From NCBI GenBank assembly GCA_036345935.2, contig JADWOT020000009.1:1874287-1938286 (forward strand): DNA of 64,000 bases, in the 5' to 3' direction. Positions 25,770 through 35,192 of the stretch are shown piece by piece. A program made the translations under genes and the position numbers. The notes under the pieces are model-generated. The model ran no database searches. It was not told the origin of the DNA and saw only the letters and a list, made by a program, of their open reading frames with translations. Each line of letters begins with the position of its first letter. The first letter of the stretch is position 1. Source of the DNA: Taenia hydatigena (Eukaryota; Platyhelminthes; Cestoda; Cyclophyllidea; Taeniidae).

Positions 25770-26491
25770 GAAGCAGCAGCAGCGGAGATGACTAAAGAAG
25801 CGCTTCCTGGTAAAGGGAAAGCGCCGTAGATGCTGAATGGCTAACATAAGCAGTAACTTGGCTTGCACCTGATTTTACCTCTTGAGATTGTAAGTGGTTC
25901 GGCGGTCATGTACAGGGGTAACAGGTGCCTTATATCAACAAACAAGTATTCAGAACTTGAAATTTACCACACCCCATAATTTGGGTCTGTGTTTGCGCGC
26001 TACTAACAGAAGAGGCATCAATACATCTCGGTGCTCTTCCTGTAGGCATGATATTAGCGCAAGTTTAAGGCAACTGTCACATCGGAGGATTAAATTATGA
26101 GCAGCTGCCTACCACACGTGCTATTTTCGCACATTTTGATCTCTGATCACACAGCCAGGAAATTATAAATTCCGGGGTCACATTAATGCTACATCCACGA
26201 GGTTAATTTCGCAGGCTCGGGTCTAATGTTACCAACATCCATCAGTCGATTCCAGTATAACTGTCAGCGAGAAAGGCTAGGGTTCTGGCCTGTTTTAGCG
26301 GTAGATGCGCTGCTTATTTAACATTTGGCTCCATGTTTAGGTTCAGGCAAAGTTCAGAGCCAAGTGGAAGCAATGTTTACTTTGTCGAGCAACTGTAAGG
26401 TCTTTTCAATCCCTTGAAAATGCACCCGTGTGATTTTGTTTAAAAGTTTGCAGACGAATGTTTCGACAGTGAAAAAGGTGGGAATGAGTAA
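25770..26491 (+). repeat. Diverged duplicated block X, copy 1
   Basis: This segment is recognisably related, in the same orientation, to 33701-34356. Landmarks in the same order in both are a GAAGCAGCAGC start, a run with CACACGTGCTA, TTCGCACATTTTG and TGATCACACA (26112-26152 here), a GATGCGCTG word, an AACTGTAAG word and a final GGAATGAGTAA. Identity between the landmarks is low, with many indels. Each copy lies a few kb from the 3' end of an SLC3A gene, so X plus SLC3A looks like one old tandem duplication unit. No convincing reading frame is conserved. Exact limits need an alignment. Confidence 0.65.
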
Positions 26492-28418
26492 GGGCTAGTA
26501 AGTAATTCGCGCAGCACTCCCCTGGTAAGGAAACTGATAAGTGTTTCGATTGCTCAAGACACATAGTTGCTTAGCGGGTAATCCGCTCCACTATCATATT
26601 CCACAATCCAACTGGGTATGCTAGCTCATCTCACCGTTAATGGCTATTCACCTATAATCTGTTTGATTGAGCGTTCTTATTTTCGTTTCGTCGATTCATT
26701 TAACCATAGATCCTAATGCTGGAAGGATAGCCATGACAATCTTTGTCATTATCTGCGAATGATGTCAAGAATTCTCGATTACCATACAAAGGAGTTGCGA
26801 CACTAGTTTCGATAAGGGGGTGCTGAATTGTCTAACCAGATCCTTCAATTGTATCAACAATTCCATTTGCTGTAGGAATAGAAAAGTAAGAGAAGTAGGT
26901 GATAAAATTAAAACCACTCGGTTTATGGATGTGAATTATACGTGCTTCGTCTCCTTCTTTATGTGCAAGGTTTAAAAATGGGTGGCGTCTCCCCCAGAGA
27001 TACGTACGGCACTTGGTCATCTGCTGCTACATGAAGTGATAAAATGCGTTCCCCTTTAATCGGACCACTCATAGTTTACACCAGCTGCACGACTATCATC
27101 TGTGTATGGGTCGGTGCTCATCCCGTTGAGCATGAAACTACACACTATTCATCAATCGGCATTTCACAAGCCACAAAGTTGAGTGCCATCTGACGTCTAT
27201 TTGTGATACACGTAGCTGTCGATCAGCGGACCTCCATGGTACGCGATGTGATTGAAAGCACTAGCTCGTTTCTACTAGTTCTTTGAAGATGGATTCTCGA
27301 ATATGAAGCCTTGATTACTATACGTGGCCTTAAGTATACTTAGGTATACTTACCAGGTAGACTGTTGTATGTGAGAGCTTCAAAATCATACGTTTCGAAG
27401 AGCGACACTGTGGGATTGCGGCTATAAACCCAGAAAGGCTTTGTTTGCACATCTGAACCGAGTTACTTTAAGCACAGCATTTCTGCTGTCCAAATGTCGC
27501 CGATCTGCCAATGACAAAAACATTTTCTCCTTTCTATGCGCTAGTTTTAATTTTTTAAAGGGATGAAGGATGAATGACTGGTCTCAATTATGTCTCATTT
27601 GCTTTGGCCGGTGCAGTCGGTGCAATGCAATGGGCTACTCTTGCCAGTAGGTTTTCGCCAAAGTCCAGCGATTGTTTGTGTTCGGCATGAATACGCACCT
27701 ATCCATCAGAAGAACAGGGCCTATTACATTCCCTCAGTTCGCATATTATCTTCAACCCTCACATCATAAAATATCAGCTGGACGGACAAGCTAAAGTGGA
27801 TCCAGACTGTCCGCGTTATAAGGATGGTCAAGCATCCAGGAAAGGGGAATCCTTTTACTAAATCTATCGGGTATATTTTGGAAAGATGCTAAGTGCGACA
27901 GAGGAATGCACCACCGAGAAGAGAATGGTTAATGATTGTGGATGCATTGCATTAACGATTCTCCTCCACCTTAACAAATAAAGTGAGAAATTAATTACAA
28001 TAAATATCTTTCGCAATTTTAAACGTGTATGAGGAGACATTCTTTCTACCCATTAACCTATGTGGGTAGCTTACAAAAGCTAAGCGAATAGACATTAGCC
28101 CAGCAAAATCAGAATTTAAAGAAACCATCGAAGCCAACCTGCTTGTCCTGCAATTATTCCACGATATAAAACACATCGTTCAGTTGCAAATACTTGCTAT
28201 ATGGCACAGGATGCCATATAGCCTCCATGTTTCAAGGCTTCAAAAACATAAAAAATCAGCATACATTCATAGTAAATACTTTAATTATTCAACTTCAGTT
28301 TCCACTAAAAATTATACGTTATTCCAAATTTCAGACAGAGAAGCTAGAAATAAACGCTAAGCGTGACATTTTCCAGTGCGGAAATTTAAGATTTACCCGA
28401 AGATAAAAGCTTATGGGA
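26492..28418. other. Intergenic DNA between block X copy 1 and SLC3A copy 1
   Basis: No gene is supported. AATAAA words occur (for example near 27976) but no reading frame leads to them. A perfect 11-bp hairpin at 28196-28222 is listed separately. Confidence 0.5.
28196..28222. repeat. Perfect 11-bp inverted repeat with 5-base loop
   Basis: GCTATATGGCA is followed by CAGGA and then its exact reverse complement TGCCATATAGC. The stem would be stable in DNA or RNA. It lies about 570 bases past the SLC3A copy 1 stop and outside the identical tract, so copy 2 has no equivalent. Function unknown. Confidence 0.6.
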
Positions 28419-31022
28419 GGCACAAACGTGAAAAGAAGGCACGGAGATCGCGAGGAATGATGAAAGCACGCGTAAGCAAACGAATCATCACCCACCGTGG
28501 GGATCGAACGCCCACACCACTCAGCAACCCCCAACAATTCGTCCAGCCAAATGCCCACCACCGCCCCACAAACACCATCACGACCCCCATCTGACGTCTA
28601 ATGCTAAGCCAAATCTGCGCAACAGTAACCACATTTCCCACGTAGAAGTACAACACCAAGAGTCACGAAAACCATTTATTACTACCGGTATTCCTGAAGG
28701 AACTACAACACTACGAGAAGGGACACAGAAGTGCAGACACCTCACGAGCCAGCACTATACACGACGCGTCTAAGCACCACACTTGAAGACATAGAGATTG
28801 CACTCCTTCGTCGACTTGAAGTACACCTTCAAGCTGGACAGCTGCACCCCTGTCGCGAGTGCATCGTTCGGTGGGTAGACAACCAACGGGACCAGGAACG
28901 AGCAATCCGACGAAAAGTCCAACACCGAGCTCCCTCCGTCAGTCCCCACCATCACAACCACGATGCTGTCGAAACCAATTGCACTGCGCATGAACACCTC
29001 CACGTTCTGTGCCTGCAACACCATTACCAACAAAGGTCAACTCGTACCTAAGCAAAACCCACACCCACAACACAGCAGAATACAAACCACAACCTTAGCC
29101 ACATTCATCGTGGCGTTCAAAGAACCCCAAAGGAGGCTTGGATACTCCTTGTGAAGCTGCACCAAAGAGGTGGTCAGATTGAACATACTCGCACCACGAC
29201 CGGCCGCCAATGCAGTCTGCAGGAGGAAAATGAAGGATGAGAATGCTCACGAGGACGAGAGAGAAGAGCAAAACAAACCCGCCGCACGCGCATGACCCAG
29301 CCTACGTGGGTAGGGGGTGGGCGTGAATGTCACATGCACATGCGTGAGCTGACACTTACCTCAACCGTCTCCTCTACTCCCAGTCCCGCAGTGTACGCTC
29401 CGTACACCTTACCCACTTTCACCGAGTCCGAGAAACCCACACCGTGAGAATCCCACGGCATCGGCAAGTGGCTACTCACGTCATCCACAATAGGCAATTC
29501 GCCGAACGGATACAACAATTGTGGCGGCAACGAACTCAACGGACTCCAACCAAGCTCACTTCCGGCGTAAATCACAGGCGTACCTACAAGCGCACCAATC
29601 AAAGGAATCACAAAGACACTCAACATTGCTCACACCGAAAGCCGCGTTTTCACACCCACAAAGGAACAGAAAGCCAACTCATCGCACAACTCACCCGGCA
29701 ACAGGAACACCGAGGCAGTCGAATAGACACTCGTGTACGGCTTGTTACTCGGCGATGCTACCACCAATGCCAACTGGCTCCGAACAGATGCATCGGTTGA
29801 ATCCAAATAACTCTGCACTTTGGCAACACCACCTCCTTCGCCGTAGCTAAAGAAAAAAACATCAAGATCGCACCAGCATCAACACCAACACCTACAATCC
29901 ACGGTTGAAGGCGAATTGCCGACTGATCACAAGATGCGCTCCCGGAGCCTCCTCCACCCCAAGCAACTTCTCCGCATCCTCCTTCCCCGATGCACCGTAC
30001 CCAGTGTTGCCAGGGTCGGCGATAAGCACTCTACAACAAATAACACCTAAGACCACAAATTTCACACCACATTACCTCGAGCGCGAGGTCTCACTCGACA
30101 CCTCATCCACAACCTTCCGCAACTCCTGAATCACCGACACCGTCCCGTTCGTGTAGAGCTTGCAGGTGGGGAAGCTGCTCAACCACGCATCCGAGCCACA
30201 GGTACCCTCCTCCACAAAGAACGCAGCATCAGACAGCAAAATGCCATCCACACCCTTGTGCAACCAGAACCGCGTCACGTTCTTCACCTTCTCCATCACC
30301 TCGGGCGACTTCAAATTCAAATCCACCACACCCGAGCCCTTTCCGTACGTCGAGTAAAACTTCGCACCATTCACCGATTCCGCACTGTCATTGCCCGCGC
30401 GGCTCAACTATTGATAGACATTGTCCAACTACCCACTACTCTATTCTTACCTTGTCAGCGGCCGTAGCTGGCACCAAGTAGGTCGGATGAGCAAGCTCAT
30501 GATTTAATGGCACCGCATTGAAGTTGAGCGAGATCACTATCTGCATGCCCTTCTTCTTGAAGCCACGCAACAAAGCACTAAAATCATCCATGGTACCCAG
30601 GGCCGGATGAATACTCTCGAAGGTCACTTTGGTCACATTCGACAAACTCTTCGGGTACAGTGGTGACATGGGCGTTAAGATGAGAAAGCCAGCACCCACA
30701 CTCTCCTGGATATAGTCACTGACACTCAACAAACCTGCATCACAAGCATTGCCTTCTCTGCACACAATCGCAACCTACCTTTCAGATCACCGATCAAATC
30801 TCCATCTGAGTCCTTGAACGAGAAGGGGTTAACCCAGTAGCCAACTTTCGATTGCCAGAACGACTGTACCGGTCGTGGTGGGCATTTCGGCGTGAGCACG
30901 ATGTAGAGAATGGACACAACTATAAGACAGATCCATACAACCCAAAACAACGCAATGAGTGCAATTCGCACCCGACGCCAAATCGGTTGTTCAGCGTCCA
31001 ACCGTAGCAAATCCTCCTTTGT
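28419..31022 (-). repeat. Near-identical SLC3A tract, copy 1
   Basis: These 2,604 bases match 35193-37796 at a constant offset of 6,774, and I saw no mismatch by eye in exons, introns or 3' flank. The match starts at a shared GG (28419-28420), downstream of the gene. It ends inside exon 1 at the first mismatch (G at 31023, A at 37797), after which the copies diverge. Identity in introns and flank as well as exons points to recent homogenisation or recent copying, not protein-level selection. Confidence 0.9.
28675..28680 (-). terminator. Polyadenylation signal of SLC3A copy 1
   Basis: TTTATT on the plus strand is AATAAA on the coding strand, about 90 bases after the stop codon at 28770. The same signal occurs at the same place in copy 2. 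Confidence 0.75.
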
Positions 31023-31133
31023 GAGCAGAGGATATTCGTATTTGTTCGAGTCTATAGTATCTTTTACGCCATCGATATATGCGACCTCTTCAGTATTCGC
31101 AGAATCACCACCTGCAATTGCGTGATCACCCAT
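28770..31133 (-). CDS. SLC3A2: SLC3A-type amino-acid-transporter heavy chain, copy 1, eight exons
   Basis: Single-pass type II glycoprotein of the 4F2hc/rBAT family, which pairs with an SLC7 light chain and brings it to the plasma membrane. Exons: 31133-30779, 30734-30451, 30407-30076, 30030-29896, 29846-29695, 29583-29360, 29216-29094, 29012-28770. All junctions are GT-AG and in phase, giving 615 aa. The cytoplasmic tail leads through PIWRRVR into one transmembrane helix (about 56-80) and LTPKC. Cys84 sits where the family forms its disulfide with the light chain. The extracellular part is an alpha-amylase-like domain: YWVNPFSFKDSDGD, GVDGILLSDAAFF (Asp273), VLIADPG (Asp329 where amylases have Glu), then VIYAGSELGW. 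It has several N-x-S/T sites. The altered site fits a non-catalytic heavy chain. Introns are 43-143 nt. The start is ATG at 31133, since the frame further upstream lacks ATG. Only residues 1-37 differ appreciably from copy 2. Confidence 0.93.
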
Positions 31134-31255
31134 ATCTGATACGACGCACAACACGTAAGCTCATTCAGGATTTGACCTGCGGTCTATAGTTGCAAATGCA
31201 GGGCTCCAGAAAATTAAAACAAGGATTTTTAAAATAATTATTTTGTAGCCTAAAA

Positions 31256-31275
31256 TTTTTTCATGGTGCATGATA
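31256..31275 (-). promoter_or_regulatory. Upstream word shared with SLC3A copy 2
   Basis: About 123 bases upstream of the start codon, the plus strand reads TTTTTCATGGTGCATGAT. Copy 2 has TTTTTCATGTTGCATAAT about 99 bases upstream of its own start. The surrounding DNA is otherwise dissimilar, so this may be a preserved promoter or 5' UTR element. It could also be a chance remnant of the old duplication. Confidence 0.35.
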
Positions 31276-33700
31276 AGGCGTAGCACATTTTGGTCTGTAT
31301 TGTTTGCATAAGTTATATTGATGAATCCTTGAAAGTGTACAACTTTTTTAAATTTACAGGTGAAATATTTATGTGATTTATGATTCCTAGATCATGAAGA
31401 CTTTCTATGCTGGGTATGACATGTGGATTTGCATAGAATTCGAAATATTAACAACTGATTGTTGTCTCTACTTCTTTGAAATCATCTTAGCAACGTAGAT
31501 TTTGCTATTTGATGTATTCTCCATGAGCTGCATTTATAAAGTTGTTTTGATTATACATACAACTGTTTTTTTTGTAGCGAATGTTTTGTTGTTGCTCTTC
31601 GTAGAACATTTTTTCTTTTACTCGTCGAGTTGGAATTCTCCCATCATTCTTCTCTTTGGCAGCATGTATTCTTTATCTTTGTATTTATTCTGTGCCTTGA
31701 TTTATGATACCATATTTTACTCGCAGCGATTTCTACGTCTGTCTACGTACGCACTGTATAGCATGGACTTGTTCACTTTGAGCCCTTTGACATGTGTCAC
31801 TTGAAGTGCGCATTTGTTTTAAGTTATAGGAACGCGGACGTACCTCACCCAACGGGACGAGTATTTGCCAACGCACCGCTCTGGGCATTTGGCCATGTGG
31901 GCTTGTGCTAATTAGTAGCCTGTCTAGCCTGTAGCAGACGTGCGTGTTTGCGAGTGGGTGGTAAATCAGTCTCATCCAGTCGTTCAGTTGCTTTTCATAC
32001 CCTAATATTGTGAGCTGACACTTCCACTTTTGGTAAGAGGATGTCCGCTGATACTCTCTACTAGCATGTGTGAGGTATTTAGAACTGTATCTGGATTTGT
32101 GGACCTCCACTGTATGCGCTAAAAGGCATCCACGAACAAGATGTGGTTTCTGATGGTGCTTTTGGAGATTCAAATTAATTGCGATCCCAACCTTTTTGAT
32201 ATATAACATTCAGAAAATTGTCTGACATGCTCTACGCATTTGAGAGCTATTAAAGTTTTAGCGCAGTTTAATGTAGGATGGTTCTCATGAAAAATATTCC
32301 ATAACCCGATTACGAAGTGTCCTTAATATTACTCGTTTTCCTTTTTACCTTAACCCCTTCAACCTATTTACTTTAATAAGAGTACACTTGCGAAATTAGC
32401 AGAGAAAAGCTTGAAGAAATACTACTTGATTAAATTAAGGTCGCGAATCTGAGCGCACGGGTTTGACGGAACAGCAATAAATAACTATGGCTTTGCTTTT
32501 TCGTAACATCGTTTTCGTTCCGATTAATGTGATGGGAAGTTATTCGTCTCAGATATATCATTCGGGCCCTCAACTTTCATTGTTGGACGATGCTCTATCA
32601 AGAAGAACTGCATCGTTTCAAACTGCGATTACTTGGATGGCCATATTGTCCCAGTCGGGTTGACTGGCTTCGTAACATGCCAGCAGTCCCAATCCTTCTG
32701 TTTGCTAAGTATATTTGTATTCTGTCCTAGTATTGTACCTTCTTTTGCCTTCAAGGATGTCTCGGGACTTTACAACCAGTAGTTTTATGCCGACTCTTGT
32801 TTGGGGGGGGATTACAAAAGTTCTACTTTTAAAGAAGATTTGTCTTCGTGGGATGTAGCAGCTAGCACAACCTCCAATAAGAGACCAAAACTGTTAAAGG
32901 TTTTAATGCTGAGAAAGTAAAAAGCATCACAAATTCGACTAGATGACTAGCATCATGCATAAAAAAGGTCACGGCGTGTTAGAAATGTCAAAGAACCAGG
33001 CATCAGCGTGCATGAAGGAGCATTTGCTAGGCTGCAGCCGTGCTGTCTTGAGACCACTGTGCAATGGAGTGGGCCTGCGTGGCGATGCACCGGCCCCTTT
33101 GTGATCCTAAGTCATCAGCAGCGGTTATTTGGATGGGTGACTTTGCAATGCAATCACCCGTATCTATGACAATTATAAACGTGAAAATGATCTACAAGGA
33201 AGGATAATTCCGCTTCTATCTATATTAGTGCCGGGATACTTCACTTTTATACATTGGTTAAATTACTGTTCCGTCAAAATCTTCCCGTTTGTTTATTTTT
33301 TTTTATTCAGCACCGCTTTTTAACATAATGTTTGCATTTTACACTACTTAAACCTAATAGGTGGGGCGCAGATCTACCAGTCCACTTCCATCAAACGATT
33401 ATTTCCCTCGGGTGGACACTTCGAGTTGAGATATGAAATTGTGCGCTTTCTTTAATTATCTTATTCTCTCTCTGGTGGTGTTTATCCTTCTGCTGTCAAT
33501 TTTAACCATAGTGTAGTTTGATCAATGCTAATGTGTAAACTGACTTCATCCGTCCAAGAGTGGAAATCCAGTGTCTCCGAGGCCCCGCTTAAGCAAATTG
33601 GGTAGTGGTGGGGCTGGCGACGATCGCTTAACAAGCGCTTTTGCGATTTCACCCTTAATCCTTCCCAAAATGCATTCACGAGTAGATGCATCGCTTCTAC
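31276..33700. other. Intergenic DNA between SLC3A copy 1 and block X copy 2
   Basis: No gene is supported. Open frames at 31502-31804 (plus), 31733-32209 (minus) and 33482-33793 (minus) have no recognisable domains or splice context. The last overlaps the edge of duplicated block X. Confidence 0.5.
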
Positions 33701-34356
33701 TGAAGCAGCAGCGGTGGAGGTAGCCAACAAAAGGTCCGCTGATGAGAGGAAGGTGCTGTGGCTACCAACTGGAGCAGGAGTGACCGCGGTCACACAAACG
33801 ACAACGCATCATGCACCAGCTTTTTGCCTGTGTGCCTTATGTAAACAGTCAAGTTGGCATTGACTGAATTGTACTACGTTCCACAAATTGGCCCAGTGTT
33901 TAACTTGTGGTAACAAGAAGGACGTTGATACACTCCACTGCCGTCCCCTAAATGCACGATTAGCGGGCTTGTTGCAAAAATTAACGAATTACGGGACCAC
34001 AGTTCGCATTGTCGCACCAGGGGATTAATGTTTGAGGCCTTACTCACCACACGTGCTACATTCGCACATTTTGGTCTGTGATCACACAACGAGGAAATGA
34101 CAAAACCTCTAATCGCATGCATGATGCGTCCACGCGATTAACATCGCATGCGCTACCCTGTGCTCATCGGCATCCAGCAATGCTGCCACATGGGGTTGGA
34201 CTTTGCTTTCCTTGGGTGACAGATGCGCTGTTCAAACGATACATCCAATACCCACCACCGATGGGTCAACTCAACGCCTCGCAGATGCACATTTGCGAAT
34301 CGAACTGTAAGTTGGGGAGCAGAATGTTGAAACCGTGACAATGGTGGAATGAGTAA
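33701..34356 (+). repeat. Diverged duplicated block X, copy 2
   Basis: Counterpart of 25770-26491, with the same ordered landmarks. The clearest is 34047-34092, which holds CACACGTGCTA, TTCGCACATTTTG and TGATCACACA. Part of the plus strand is open for about 60 codons with clustered cysteines (QCLTCGNKKD, then TLHCRPL), and an AACT|GTAAGT donor-like site lies near 34308. The related frame in copy 1 is degraded. The block may derive from a lost or pseudogenised exon. No family was recognised. Confidence 0.6.
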
Positions 34357-35110
34357 ATTTATGAAGTAAAAACAGTGATGAACACAGTTCCCATTTGCTG
34401 CGAAGCCTAGTAAATGTGCTTTTGTTTGGCGGACAAGTCCTCAGCCTCGTTATGCTCCATTAGCCAACTGGACGTAGTGGATAGAGGTAAAGCGGCGCCG
34501 CCCTCCCCTCCATCCCTAAGTGTGAGTCCTTTTACACGGGCATTTTTACGCGCAGACGCTAGATCTCGCTTCGTCCAAGGGGAATGGGAATGCGCTCTTC
34601 TTGAGCAGTGCATGAGAGTGCGCGATTTGATAGCGATATGCGAAAACAAAGGCCACCGAGCCCTGGAGCTGCATAGGTTGCTGTAAGAACAAGGGATCGA
34701 GTGAGACGTGATACTATACACACTTCGTATGGCTAAAAATGCATCAATGTAACAGCAAATTAATGCATGCCAAATCACGTTTGAGGCTTTGGAATACGTA
34801 AACTTATCAAGATGCAGGCTTTTAGAAAATTCCGAACCCTGCTATCCAAGTAGCGCAGTGAGATAATGTACGTGATCTAAGAGAAACAGAGGTTCACAGG
34901 CGCCCTTAAGCAAACAGGATGACTAACAACATAAAGCGCCAAATTGGGAAAACTCAGATCAGATATTGCAGGTGATTTGAGATGGTAAACAGCAAGCAGT
35001 ACGTTCGTGGCCTATTTAACCATAAACTAGCGCACAAAAGCATAAAAGAGTAAGCCGGAAGGGAAGGCAAGGCCACGGTTACGATTCGTCCCTTAAATCC
35101 AGTCTACTAC
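34357..35110. other. Intergenic DNA between block X copy 2 and SLC3A copy 2
   Basis: Nothing recognised. The small open frames on both strands at 34.4-34.8 kb overlap one another and show no domain. Confidence 0.45.
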
Positions 35111-35180
35111 AAACGCGCAGAGAACATATGCCACGAAAGAAGGGATGATGAAATCGCGCGTCAGGCAGCGCAAAGGCAGA
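35111..35180 (-). repeat. Diverged relic of the SLC3A 3' flank beside the identical tract
   Basis: This segment aligns with roughly 28424-28487 (and with 35198-35261 in the new copy). It has AAACGCGCAGAGAA against AAACGTGAAAAGAA, then CCACGAAAG against GCACGGAGA, GATGATGAAA against AATGATGAAA, and CGCGTCAGGCA against CGCGTAAGCAA. By eye it is about 70-75% similar. It sits just outside the tract that carries the new version of the same sequence, so it looks like a leftover of the original copy 2 flank. Confidence 0.6.
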
Positions 35181-35192
35181 CGCACGCCAATT

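Noticed and set aside
28731..30467. Plus-strand open frames over SLC3A copy 1 (and the same over copy 2)
   Set aside because: They are shadows of the minus-strand exons. The minus-strand model explains the conserved protein, phases and polyadenylation signal.
31133..31154. Upstream extension of SLC3A copy 1 beyond the ATG at 31133
   Set aside because: The extension would need a GTG start. Copy 2 starts with ATG at the equivalent place and gives the same protein length.
33482..33793. 103-codon minus-strand frame at the edge of block X copy 2
   Set aside because: The corresponding part of copy 1 is not open and no domain is seen. It is better explained as chance within a decaying duplicated segment.
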